From the NCBI RefSeq assembly GCF_964199755.1, contig NC_133907.1, forward strand, positions 563,001-627,000: a stretch of DNA of 64,000 nt, read 5' to 3'. The first letter of the stretch is position 1. Every line of letters starts with the position of its first letter. Positions 48,201 to 61,186 of this stretch are shown piece after piece. This DNA comes from Larus michahellis (lineage: Eukaryota; Chordata; Aves; Charadriiformes; Laridae). The notes under the pieces are model-generated. The model was given only the letters and a program-made list of their open reading frames with translations. It had not been told where the DNA came from and ran no database searches. A program made the translations under genes and the position numbers.

Positions 48201-51200
48201 CCAAAGCACTAACCTCAGTTGCAGCCTAGGTTGGGCATTAAACCAACCTAAACGGGATGCTGGAAGCACAGTAGAAAGTGAATAGCTTTTGGCTTCCCTC
48301 GGCAAACCGCTATCCATTCTAAACGTCAGTGGTCAGCGTGATCCTCAGACATGGCTCACAACCGGCTTCCGGTTGTCTTTGAACACGGTTGGTGGTTACA
48401 ACTCAAGGAGCACTGCAAATTCAAAAAATGAAGGCAGAGAAAGCATACACACACGGGTTCTGCTACAGACAGAGACAGACCATGCACACTGGACTGGAGC
48501 CTTCAGGGATTTGAGGCACAAAGACTGATTAATAAGAAAATTTCAGCAGAGTGCATGAAGTTTGGGAAAAAAGGGAGTATGTTCTGTACAAAAATATTTT
48601 GCGCCCGCTTAGTTAACTTCAATGCTAACAGCAGTCTATCATGCCAAGTAAAATGCAAAATGGGAGACCAGTGTCCCCCATCATCAATTTGGGGATGTCC
48701 AGGACTAGAAGGCAGATCCCCGCACAGCTGTCACCTTCATAATTACATTCCCCAGCTGATCTGCAGCGCTTTCCATTTCTCTGTCCTTTGCTACCTCCTT
48801 ATTGCTCTTCCTGCTCTATCCTCTCCCTAGCGTAGATCCTTTGCAACCACCTTTTCTAAGCGATCACCCTCTCTTCTAATCACTCTACTGAAAAAGTTGA
48901 TTCTGTTTTTCCTTACGGATACAGGGGCTTCTGTCACACCAGAGCTGCCCTGGTTCCTGCCATACAGAGGCATGGCCTGGGGTGTCGGGATCTGATCACG
49001 GCTTCTCTGAACTCCTCGTGACTTTGATAGCCTCAAACTTCAGCCTTGCATCTTCTCTGGCCTATAGTTATGTGGGTTCCAGGAGTCTCTTTGAAATTTT
49101 GTTTTAATATTTCACGATTTATGCGCAGAGAATATTTTGGCTTCTCTGTTAATACATTTCTGCTTGGTAACTCCCAGTTTGAATGCTGATTGTGTTTTGC
49201 ATAAAATTAACTAAATTGCAGCCCTTCTGTTTCATTGGTACTTTTTGTCTGCTTCCGTCATGAACAATGTCGAGGAGATTGCAAGCTGACTACAATTCTT
49301 TTTCCTAAGCAAGAGGAAAACAACATCTAAGAGCCCAATCAGTACAAGTTTCCTGATATCTCTTGGGTTTTATAAGCTATATTGTACTCTGGCATTTAAC
49401 GATATCTGTTCATTTGATTCACTTTAAGAAATGAATGCAGTGATTGCCACAGTGTTCTGCACTGCTGTTGTCCATTGATAAATATGGAACAGGTAAAACA
49501 ACAAGCCTGCCCTTTTTTTCTATTTAAAAATTCACTGAGCTAACAAGTTATTCGTGCAATGCCAAAGTAATGACGGGTCTTTGCTCTCAAGTTTCAATAT
49601 TCATTTTCCACAGGGAGGTCTGCTGTAGGCTGTATCTCACAAGTACGGTAAGATCAATAGTGGCATTATGCTTCCAGGAGTGTTGATAAAACACATGAGC
49701 ACAAAACTGTACTCAGGTGTTGCCCAAGCCTGGAGGGGCCCATAACCCCACAGGTATGGAAGTTCTATCAATAAATGACACATTTTAAAAGAAATTGCAT
49801 CTCTGTCTATGTTGAAAGAAACTTTATACCAAAGAAGTTTCCAGAACTATGAGCTGGGAGCAGAGGGAGAGACTCGTCGGCTCCCTACAGCGAAATGCAC
49901 ATTACCCAGCGAGACGCATCATTCGCCTGCAGGCCTTGGGATATGAAGCAGCAAGACGCCTGGAAATTCATGTTGCAACGAAGCCTCTGCTCCACTTGTA
50001 CTCCTTTCTAGAAACATCCAGTCACCACTAGGCACGTCCTCGTAGCATCTCACTTTTAGCAACAGTACCAAGCTTTTCTCTTGTGCAGCATCCGTACGGG
50101 AGGAGCTTGGAGGGACAGAGTAAACATAAGCAAGTCTGGGGTGTAACTCAAGTGAAACTGGAAACGTTTCTAGAGAAAGGGGAGATGCTTGGGGAACATT
50201 TGGCTCATGTTTGAAAGCATGAAAGGTGACAGTTCCGAGACATCGCAGGCTCTCCCTGGCACCAGTCACTGTTTCAGGCTCGCTGAGCCTCCGCTTTCTC
50301 AAGGCTCTGGGGAGCGGCAGTCGGCGTGACGGCTGCGAGCAATACTGGGAGTCTGCCCAGGCAAGGGAAGGGGATAAGCTGATAACGATAGGAAAGTGTG
50401 ATGAATTATTCCTGTGCTTGTCATCTTTATTTAACTTACTGCCTTTTGCATCCAAGGGAACCACAGTCCTTCCAAAAGGGTTGCTTTGGATTTCTTAATA
50501 TTAGAAGACAGTTGTGACATTTGTCCTGCCCTGGGCATAATTAAACTCAAGGCATTTCTAATGCATTTTCTTCTCCATAATGATCTCCCTGTTTTTTTTA
50601 TCTGTGGATCCCAAAGTTCATTAACAAGACCTCACTAAAGTCTTCTGATCCTTTCCCTGTGCTGTAACATAAAGAGGAGAAAGAAACGGTTGTAATGCAA
50701 GATACACAAGTCTCTTACGTGCTTGTGTTTCCTTTCTTTGAAAAGGTTATTATAGCTTCCCTTTAGAACAGGATTTTGCACACCAGTGCAATAGAGAAAC
50801 AACATTGACAGGGATTCCTGGTACTATTTAAGACAGAAATCAAATTTTCAAGATATATACGAAGCAGCAGCAGAGCTGAGCACAGATTTCAGGAATCCAG
50901 AGGCTCAGTCTCTTCAACAGGCACATTTCTGCCTGAGCCTTGCATCTCGGTCTGCGGTCTCCCTTGGTGTTTACTTCTGGTGCATGCTACAGCACAGCTG
51001 CTTACTGTAAGACAGGCAATATTATCTGCTTTGTCTACATCCAGCTTTTATTCCTTGGAATGGAAACTTTAAGCAACAAATACAATGGTGCAACAAATAA
51101 AATCAGCATCCAGCAATGCTGCCATCCAGCCCCAACCCTTTTCCAGACCATTGTATCACACAACAGCATACTTAAAGGCGCGCACGTTCGGTTAAGTCTC

Positions 51201-52874
51201 TTTGCGCCACTCCTCCTCCCTAACAAGAGCTGCAAAACGTATTCTGATTTCTGATCGTATTATCCCAGCAGCTTCTTTCAGTATAAATAGCTTATTTACC
51301 TCCCTGACATTTATTGCCTTAGATAAAAAGCAACACTGTCCTCGCATGGTCCGTCCTCTCAGCTGTGCCCTGCTCTCCTGGCCCTCGCAGGAAGGGGAGC
51401 TCTCTCCTCTCCTGGTTAATGCAGGGCTCTCTGCTGGCTTCAGTTCACCTTTCTCGCCTAACCAGAACAGCAGGCATTGATCCAGGCCTTGTCTCACCCA
51501 GACATTAATTCTCTTCTAATTTGTCCTGATACAGTTTTGGACTGGTGTGCAAAAATCCACTTGCCAGCTGCAACACAATTGGTGACTTCTGTTTTTTTCC
51601 AAAGGATGAGTCTCCAGCTTCCAGCAAAAAAATCCTTGATACTAATACTTGTCCCTAACTACATAATCACATACTACATAATTTCCTGCCATTCTGGCAT
51701 CCTTGTGCTGAGGTCACCCAATTCTTTCCATGACATTCGCTGTTCTTTCCCAGAGCCATGCAGCATGCTGCATAATGTCTAAAAGCAATTACAGATCCTC
51801 TCCCCTTTTCTGGAAGCTTGGGTGCAGATTAGACAGTCTAGACAGACAATAGGAAGAAAGAATAAAGGATTTCTAAGGACTTTTCTGTATAGATCTGCTT
51901 GCAATATTCAACTGCTCAGCAAAATGCCAGAAGCACCTTCTTTTTATATCTCGTCTACTGATCACTTTGATAAAGTTTGTGATCTTCTCATTCTCTTAAG
52001 CAGTTATTACACTATATATTTAAGTCACGTAGAATTAATAATCAGCATAAAACCTGTTCGAGTGAACTTTGTTTAAACGATACCTTGAACGTGTCCCCTC
52101 AAACCGAAGGAATTCCGCGCTCATTTGTTCAGACTGATGTCACGTGTGTAAGCATTGCCACCTGTCCTCCAGAATCACAGAAACTGCCTTCAGATGTGGT
52201 ACTTCCCATAACCTGAAGTTCTGGACCTTGCTTTATTACTTGATTAAAATAAGGAACTGAAAGGTAAGAGGTATTTATCATCTTAGATTTGAGAGACTTT
52301 AAGTACAAATATCAATTCAGAAGGAATACAGGATTGCTGCCTTTGAAAGTCGCAACTGGATGCAACTGAGAAGATGTGGCTGAAGAAAAGCAAATGGGTT
52401 GTTTTTCGTGGGTGATGAATGAGGATGAGAGGACACGCGTGTCCTGCAGCACGTCCCGCCGCGAGCCCTCTCCTGCCGACTGCCCCATCTCCCCACGCCT
52501 GCAAATTCAGGCAATTCCAGCCAGCAACTGGGGATTCTCCCTTTAGGCTGCAATCTTTTAAACTCAAGGAAAGGAAAGCAATTGCAACAAAGAAATAAAG
52601 CAATCACCCCAAAGCCTTTTCAGTTTACAGAAAAAGCTGAAGGGACGTTCTTCGATGGCACAGAGATTGAGTCTGTGTTTTTCATTTCTCAGTCTCCATT
52701 CCTGGTTCACACACGCGGTTCTCAGAACAGCACATCATCCAGTGGAGCGCCCGCGGAAGGCACAACGCCCTGCTTTCAGACCAGGCACCCATCCCTCCCT
52801 CCACCCTCAGCGAGGCAGGCAAGTGTTTAGGGGATGCAGCCGCATTTTGAAAGCATTCCAGGTTAGTATTTCAA
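45289..52874. other. Intergenic interval, middle part
   Basis: No supported gene. The longest open frame of the whole window (49919-50464, minus strand, 181 codons) lies here. It has no domain, no paralogue in the window and no convincing splice context. A short (CA)n run is at 47783-47795. Local GC is somewhat higher than in the left flank. Confidence 0.5.
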
Positions 52875-52935
52875 CTTTACTAACATGGAAACTAGGCTTA
52901 AGGACTTGCTCCCAGGCAGCTGAGGATTGTGAGCA
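52875..52935 (-). repeat. MIR-like remnant
   Basis: Plus-strand reading 'catggaaactaggcttaagg' followed by 'acttgctcccaggcagctga' matches the antisense MIR core (gaggaaactgaggc...ttaagtgacttgcccaag...cagct) with a small internal deletion. Only about 60 bp is recognisable. Confidence 0.5.
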
Positions 52936-55900
52936 CAGGGAAACAATTCCCTGGACAGACTAAACTATCTGTCTTTGAGCTGGGCAGCCCCATGCCTGGA
53001 CACCTGTCCTGTCACACTTACCGTGCGTGAGCAACATGCTGCATTTCTGTCTGGGACTATCTGACAAGGAATATACATGGGAACTTTATTCAGATCCCCT
53101 TGAATAGTACCCAAGCAAAGGTGTGCCCTATAGAGAGTCCTGCTTTGCAGCCCTTCCTACAAAACTGGGTCTCTGTAACTTGCCTCCATTCGTTTGGTGC
53201 ACACAAAGCAAAGCTTTGTCATTGGGGCACTCGAGTCAACTCTGTCCGCATCATTAGCCACAATCTCTCCCTTAAGGGATATAAACTAAAGGTATCCAAG
53301 TTCACAGCCAGCATCTTTCTGATCCACATTTCACCTCTTCATAAAAGACAACACTGCACCATAGGATGCTGATTTTTATCACATTGTGGATATCGCTACT
53401 CCCAGGCATTGATCTGGAACACAAACTTAAGTATTGAGGCCAAAATTCACTAGTTACCTGGATATTTACGTAGCAGTCCTGGTGTCAGTTAAAGAAAAAT
53501 GCTCGGACACAAGGAAACAAGAACCACTCACGATAGCTGTTTGTAGAGTCTCCTGGCTACGCAGGGGGCTTTGCAAGTAAAAAGGCAGTGGGCCAAGTTC
53601 TCAGGAGTGCTCAGTTCCCACTCAGAACCACCTCTTCTCTGGTTAATTGGAAGTTAAGCGCTGAGCTCTTTGGAAAAATGTCTCTTTAAGCAAAGCAATG
53701 GAAACCGAGTCCTTAGTAAGCCCTCAGGAAACACACCAGAAGCTCAGCTTCCTTCTACTGATCATAGAGGCATAAAGAGACCACAAGTAGTATTTTTATT
53801 TCTAAAGCATGTAAGGAATCTAGGATACTAAGAAACTTTGAAAGCAGATGGACAAGTCCCTTCACCCCATCACTGGCTTCAGGAAATCCCAACCTTCAAA
53901 GCCCCGAGCCTTAAAACGGGGGAGACACTAAGCAAGCACTGGGCAATCACGATTAGCCACTTACATGCACATCAACTTTGCCTACGCCCTTCCGCGGCAG
54001 ACAAACTGCCCTACTTATAAAATAACCCTTAGCTGATCTGCCAGAGGCAATAAAGCCAAAGCCAGTCAGGGCCAGAACTGCATTAAAGATCTGGGGATTT
54101 CCAGTCCCCTGAAATACCCATTAAACTGTATCACCCTGGTCTGTTGCCAACTATTAGGGAATTACCCTAGCACGGAGCATTCCAAAGAGAGCTTGCAGAC
54201 AGGCTCGAGCTCTCCTACAAACCGAATTAACCAAATGGCCAGTCTGGCTAGGGAACAGCGTTATAAATACTTAAGCTACAAATTAAGAGCGTGTTTGAGA
54301 GCTGTGCTGTCAAGTAGTTGTCATCTTCACTGCAGCATCACCAGTACGTGAGCTTATTTCATAACTAAAACCTGCAAATCCCACCCAGTGACCTATATTT
54401 GAAGTGTGGGTCCCTGGGAACGTTACTGACTGTCCCTTGAAGTCTCCCAGAACAAGGCGAGTCAGTACCTATTTCAGGGCGTAGGACAGACGCCTGCTGC
54501 AAGGCCTGGTCCCCCAGGCGGCGGGTGGCAGAGCGCAGGGGTCCCATCCTCCACTGGGACAAACCTTGGTGTGGTCGCAACCTCTGGGCTTGCCGTGGTC
54601 AGTCCTCACTGCTCGCGCCAAGGAGCGGCTCGGTCCAATGGCACTGCCGTGACCTTAAGGATGGTCCTTGCAGCGGGGCTTTGCCCTGCAAACCCACACC
54701 TGCCAAAAATCATACACAGTCCCGTATGACAAGGCATAGGAAAGGAGGTAATGCCACCTGCGGGCCACAACGCACAATTTTTTTCTGAAGGCAGATGCAG
54801 TTTGTTTTAGTCACATCTAATCAGTGGAATTAACCAACCTGTCCAGTGAAGCAATGCTCCAGCCCGCAGCTCGCACACTGGACTGGACATCCTTTGTCCC
54901 AGTCACGGGGACAGCGCTGGCTTTGCCGCAGCGGGGCATTGCCATTGCTTTTGCACTGGGGGCTCTCACTTATTGGGAGATGACAACGTCCTCTGCCAGG
55001 GACAAACTTTGAGGAGGCCAGGCTCAAGAACCTGGACTGAAGGGAGCACCGCAGACAAGGTGGGATTTCCTCCTCAGCACTCACTTTCGATGATAACAAA
55101 CGTGACTGACACGTGCCCTTTCATTCAGGGCAATCAAGTGACCTCAGCCGACCCAGAGGACTGTCTATTGTGCAGATTTCTAGGGAAATAAGGCTTATTT
55201 AGTTGCAAAACAACAAAAAAACCCGAATGTCAGAGCCACAGAACTTGTGCTCACAATCTCGCGTTTCAGTGGCCAGCCGATAAAGCACTGCACAGGACTG
55301 ATAAAAACCTACGCATTTCTAGGTAATAATAAGATGGCAATAAATAAATGAGACTCAAAGAGGGAAGTAAAAAAACAGAATCCTGTTTTCCCACATGAGT
55401 TTCTCTAACACCAAAAGTCATTACACTTAGCAAGAACAACAGTTTTTATTGTCACCAAGTCTACCTCAGAACTGGCACGCTGAATACATTCTGCGCCTCA
55501 AATACAGAATATGTGAGGCCATGTGGGTGAAGTTCTACGGCCTGGGTAAGCAGGATGCTGTGCAGTTACAGCCAGAGAAGATTGTTCTATCTAAGAATAT
55601 TACCATGTCTCAGGAGAAACTTGGCGGTTTCAACGTGACCTCTGTGGCTGGCAACAAACAGTGCTGCAAAAGCTGGGTGTGCTGCCCATTCCATGTTCTG
55701 CCCTGGTGCCGGTAGCTCTGATGTGGCGTGTTGCCCACAAAGTGCTCTGTAACTCCCAGGTGGGCTGGCTGCAAAATAAACACAAACTTTTTAGTATCTT
55801 TCAAAAGACTGGTCTGATTCTCTTTAGGCATCCGCAGTCTCATATCTATGCTTAGGGGATGCTTGCACACTGCATGAATCATGCCAAGATCAACTACAGG

Positions 55901-58090
55901 ACACCTGCTTGTTTCTTATTCTTCTGCCCCGTCTTGGTTCTCTGCTGTGTAATAGTATTTCTCCATAGCCATCCCTCGGAGGGGACATTAATTTGCGTTC
56001 TCCTTTTGTATGTAGTTATTAAGCACCACAAAATCTTCCAATAATTGTTTCTCTTTGCAGTCCTCATCCTTCTCTTAACCAGGTCGGAAACTGGAGCTTT
56101 TGGGGAAAGAGTACAAGGCCAGCCAGCACTGGCCGCCTAAGCCCAGGTTCCTTGGGAGGCAGACAGAACTTCAGGCCTTTATTCCAGGAGGCAACTCATA
56201 AACCTAAGCTGCCTCAGGAAACAGTCCTGTATCACATTCTTTCCCAGAAGGAGCTTTTTTTGGGTAATAAACCCAAACACATCAGTTCTAAGTGCCGCTG
56301 AGAGGTCTCTTAGGAACACTTTCCAGGTGCCTTGTGCTGCTGTTCTTCTCGAGAAGCCATTTCCACGTTGGGCTGCATCTTCCACAGCACACCATGGTTT
56401 TCTCATCTAGTAACTGGAAGCACATTATCAGAGCAGCTGTATGGTTATTTCTTAAAAAGAACGGAGTTTTCCATTTGAAAATCAACAGCGTCAACAAGCT
56501 TTTTGTGGGGCCCTTATGCCAATACACTTTTCATTTCAAAGGAGACCATTTCTCTTTGTGGCACGTCCTTCTGTTTCCTGCTCTACACTGAGTAGGAAGA
56601 ATCTTTAATACACAGGGAACTCAAAATATGGTGGAAAACCGAACAAAACCAATTTGCCCAATAGCAAAATGCAAGCCATTTGTGGCACAAGGCAGAACAG
56701 CTGCTTGCCAGCGAACTGCAACACTACACACCAGTTAACGAAAGGAAGCAAAGAACCCTGCGGTACCCATTGGCAGTGGCTGAGGAAACAGAGGAACAGA
56801 ATGGGATTAGCCAGGCTGGAAGTCGGCCAGGGCAACAGAGATAATGCTTCTTCATGAAAGGTGCCAAAGGATATTTCATGACCACATCTGTTCAGGCACG
56901 AAGGTTTGCAGTACCAATCAGCCAGAGTGCCTTGTGCTTCTGCTGAGACAACGTTTCAGTCCTAAATCAAGAAAGCAGCATGCCCTCTATCAAAGCACCA
57001 CAGAAACTATTTGCTCGGTAAAAATCAAAGCTTTCTTACTAATCAGCCTCGGCGTGATAGCAAACTCAAGGTGTTCTGTAAGCTAGCACCAGGTAAAGCG
57101 GATGAAGTGGGAATCTCTTCTGATTCTTGATTTTGGTACTGTTGTGTATCGAGTCCCGTTCTTACTCTGGAGTCAGCATGGCCAGTGTTTTCTTTGTTGA
57201 AGTCTAGATCTCAGTCTACATGTTTAGTCTGACACGTAATCAAAAAAGAGCATATGGCAATTTAATTCGTGTTTCCAGTTTACTACATAAGGGCCTTATG
57301 CCCTAACTCCAAGCGTCGGGGGAGGCGTTACCAGGGGTGCAGGGACTGCCCCTTCTCCTCACTTGTGTACCAGCAAAGTCCTGCAGAGACGGGGGAGGCC
57401 GGGTTCTCCTTGGAGCAGTTGGCAGCAGTCGTGGAGCACGGGATGGAGCAGCCAGGGAGTGTCTGAAACAGCCAAAAGGGTGACTGCAGCAGCGGAAGAT
57501 AGAGAAGTCACCTGAGATGAGAAGCAAAACCAAGCAGTCAGGTGTCAATTATTCATTCCCCACACACATTCCCCAGGATTTAACAACTACTTGGAGTTAT
57601 TAATGTAGGATGTCCAAGAGCAACACCACACTGAAAGAACAGCCCAGAATGTCCTTCCAGGCTGGAGTCTGGAGAGGGAAGGATTTAAGATAAGGATCTG
57701 AATATCACCCAGCACGCGCAAGTTCTCTTCATTTAAAATATACCTTGTTAGAATATCAGTTCTGATAGAACAATTTTAGTTTCTAAGCACTTTTGGCACA
57801 CTCACTTCAAGGAAAAGTGCAGGAAGAGCTACTTCAGATCTTCAGGCATGTAGCATTTTTTACTACGCAGTATGATGAATTCCAGGCTCAACCCTGGTTT
57901 GACAGATGACAGTGTTTCTGCCAGGGAGGTTAACCAACAGAATACACTCACATCCCACCGCTTATGACAAAAGTTACCACAAGTTGGTTTATAAAACAGT
58001 CACAGGATTTATTGAGATAAATAGAAATAGGAAGTTACATAGATTCTCTGTTCTGACAAATGAATGACACTTCCAGAGTGTCCCCACTCA
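52936..58090. other. Intergenic interval, right part
   Basis: No supported gene. A segment at 55449-55860 has an 89-codon open frame followed by an AATAAA-bearing stretch that looks LTR-like but could not be assigned. A weak MIR-like match occurs at 53849-53930. Confidence 0.45.
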
Positions 58091-58104
58091 CTTGGGTTCT
58101 ACCC

Positions 58105-58205
58105 ACCGTGTACAGACACGGCCGTGCTCGGACGGCACCTGCCCCGCACCGAGCGTCTCACCCGGGATCCCGGCCGGTCAGAGTCCTGCAATGAGACTAA
58201 CGGGT
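58105..58205. other. CpG-dense block
   Basis: About twelve CpG dinucleotides fall within roughly 100 bp, in otherwise AT-rich, CpG-poor DNA. There is no associated open frame or recognisable exon. It could be a small orphan CpG island, a regulatory element or the GC-rich part of an unrecognised retroelement. Confidence 0.5.
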
Positions 58206-59805
58206 TTTGGATTACAAGCGCTTGGTAATTTCCTGTAACATCACAGCAGTATTGCACCCACTAATGTTATTTTCATGTTCCTTAGCTGGAAATGTTTAGA
58301 AGTGGTATCTTATTGCTGTTGTGGAAGTGGATCAACAACCTAACTTCACTCCATCTGTCTTTTAAAATACGTATTTTTGCATAATTTAAACAACCCAGAG
58401 AACTGTATGCGAACACACCGCTTTACTCATCATTGCATACGTTTGTCTAGTACAAGACGTAAAGTGCAGTCTTTAGTCATGCTGAAATCATTTCTAGTTT
58501 AAAACTGAACCCAAAAGACAAACCTTGCAGAGGGTACATCTGTTTACTAGACCTGCACGTTGCCTACAAAAACGCCACCCCAAACCCATGACGTGCCTCC
58601 ATTCGTGCGTGAACTATAGAGGTTTAACACCAGTTTTGGGTCGCTCTACTGGAATCGTATCATTAGAGCAGACGTGATTTCTGGAGCCAGAGAGGTACCA
58701 ACAAATTGTTAAAAGCAAAAACTTTGTTTAGCCTTTTAGTGAACTTTTATAGCTGGTGGCTTACTGTCGACACAAATTCTAATGAAAAACTCTTGATGAG
58801 CACTAACCAAACATGCCAACACACAGGGAAGCGTGTGTTCTCCAGTGCATTATTGCAAGTAAAGGTTAACTATTTAAGATTATCTGGCAAACAGAAACCT
58901 GGCTTCGGTTAATGTTCAAAGTATTTAATTTCTATACAGTACATTTCAAACATACTTACATATACACACACATAAAAAAATTTCTTCAGTGCTGAGAAAT
59001 TTAATTAACTGATAATAAAAAACAGAAGTAAAACCTTGTCAGAAAGGCCTTAGAAAATTTGAACTGTTAGAAAATACCAGTATAATGCCAGCATTAGAAA
59101 AAGATATTAGAACTAGAAAAAATTAACTTGCGAGGTCTTTTTGTTAAGAAACTGCAATCATAAAAAGTCTGTACTGAAGAAGTGTTTGGTTTAAATTATA
59201 AAAAAATTGTAAAAGATTAAGCGTAGAACGTTGCAGAGTTTACAGAGCTTACAGTGTTTGCTGCAAAGCAGTGATAGCAGTGGTATAATTCTGCCTGCAA
59301 CTTCCAAAAGCATATTGTGATCTCACGAGAAAACAATTTGTTACAAATACTGTACATATTATAATACAAGACTCATTAAACAAACTTCTACAAAACCGAG
59401 CCCTCCAAAAATACAGAACCCAGCCGAGGAACCAACTTGCTGTATTGCAGACAAGCTAGATTTAAAACAAAACAAAAAAGAAAAAAGTAATTTCTGTAAA
59501 AACCTTCACCCATGTGAACTACTTACTAGTATAACAGTGAAATAATGGGAAATATTTACACAGGTCTATTTACGATGAAGTATTGTGTTCACAAAGAGAA
59601 AGTAACTGTTATTCCATGAAACCATTTCTTTAGTATTTAAGCATTAGGTTTTAACAGGACAAAGTTCCAATCCACAATCTAAAAAAGTAAGACTCTGTAT
59701 TTTCCAGGCCCCACATTATCTGCGGATTTGGGACACAACAGAAGACAGCATCCACCAAAAAGTATCGGTTTTATAATTTTTCAAACTGGTCAGAAGCTAT
59801 CAGAT

Positions 59806-59834
59806 TTTATTAACAGAACCGTGTTCTGTTTATT
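59806..59834 (-). terminator. PPP4R1L: Candidate polyadenylation signals for PPP4R1L
   Basis: Two canonical AATAAA hexamers (minus strand) lie 23 bp apart, about 1.2 kb past the stop codon. Confidence 0.4.
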
Positions 59835-61031
59835 CTTTCTTTCTTCCCAAACACCTGTTTAAACGCACAGAAAACATCCTCCTTAAGCGTAAGGCTCTCA
59901 GTGACCTTCCTTTGTTGTTTGCCCCAACCCTTACCGTGCAACCAGCAGAAGTCACAGAGCAAGCGGCAGCAACACCTTTCCCCTGAGCATGTGTCATTTA
60001 GGGATTTTCAGAATTTAGAGGTCCTTTGTTTCTTAGGAACAAAGTAGCAGGCTGCTCAGGCTTTGAATGTTGGACCAGTTAAAAGGTGTTTTTCAAATGA
60101 TGTTCGTATGTCAAAAAACCCAACCAACCAAAAACGAGAGTCTAAAATTCTGTAATCCCCTCCTACAGATCCAGCACGTGCGGCAGGAACTGAATCCCTT
60201 CAACAAAGTGAACTTTGCTCGGGCAGAACGAGTAATGGCCAGTTTGGGAAACTAAGCTTACCTACCACTACCAGAGCCAGGAGTAACGAAACCAGACACG
60301 GTTAACAGCTGTAAGGGTATAGCCCAGAAATAACAAATTAATAGAAAAGTCACAATATACAAAGAATCTTGAGCTCTCCGTGCTTTGAAAAACATCACAT
60401 TATATTAACTAAAAATGAACCATGCCTTAATTCTAGCAGAGTAACTACTTCATAAAATGAAATGATTTTTGAGCTTTTTTCCACTGACACAGAATTAAGT
60501 TCTTCATCCTTTTTTTGTTAAAAATTCAAAACTATTCACATATATACACTTTTTTTCAGTTAAAATGTAATACTTGAAACAATACAAAAACTACAATAGA
60601 AGTGAGGAAAGAATATCTTCATTTAAGTTTGCTATAATCAGCTTTTAAGATTAAGAAACCATTTTAAGCTTATAGCAGACTGCTCTACTACTGGAAATGT
60701 TTTGTTAAAAAATGAAATATGAATTCCAATTACACTGAAACACTGCGTATGGTGTAAGACTTTACATACGATACTTAACTGCACACAAGATCAGAGTTAT
60801 CACCCGCATTTACGAAGTGAAAACCAAAATTAATTACTCATGCACATCAGACAAACACACAGCTGTAGATGAAAGGTGGCCATGAGATGAAGATCGCAAC
60901 ATTTCTCAACAGACCCTTTCCAGCTCATGTAGGTAACAAAAACCTTCTTATTTGTCCGCATTATTCATACCAACCGTACCCACAAGGCGAATAACCATTC
61001 TGATGTTCAGCATTTACTGCAGAACACCACA
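59806..61031 (-). other. PPP4R1L: Probable 3' UTR of PPP4R1L
   Basis: The sequence directly downstream (minus strand) of the PPP4R1L stop codon is AT-rich and has no coding signal. Two AATAAA signals occur on the minus strand, at 59834-59829 and 59811-59806. Further candidates lie beyond, for example AATAAA at 58013-58008, so the true 3' end may be more distal. Confidence 0.45.
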
Positions 61032-61186
61032 TTAGTTTTGTTTGTCAATGGCTGTATTATCCATGGCACCCTGTTTTAGTTTTATGGTGGCAAAGAAGGA
61101 CACATCTTGATCTCTGTCAGCTTGCAGGGCTAGAATGGTCTCTTCTGCAGCTTCTAGATGGGGATTTCCAACACTTTTAAAATAAG
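61032..61186 (-). CDS. PPP4R1L: PPP4R1L terminal coding exon with stop
   Basis: 155 nt. The acceptor is tttattctag|ct. It completes a split Ala codon and encodes YFKSVGNPHLEAAEETILAL, QADRDQDVSFFA and a divergent tail ending TAIDKQN, then TAA at 61034-61032. The last family-wide motif is DRDxDVxxFA. Confidence 0.9.

Noticed and set aside
49919-50464. Longest open frame in the window, 181 codons, minus strand
   Set aside because: Low-complexity Ser/Pro/Leu-rich composition, no known domain, no convincing splice context and an overlapping plus-strand frame of similar quality. A single frame of this length is expected by chance in slightly GC-richer DNA.
53849-53930. MIR-like words (gacaagtcccttcacccc, ccttaaaacggggga)
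   Set aside because: The order fits a sense MIR, but the spacing is disturbed and the match is too weak to list as a feature.
54255-54340. TATA-like motif ttataaata followed by a possible transcription start
   Set aside because: Isolated motif in AT-rich DNA with no downstream exon, start codon context or CpG island.
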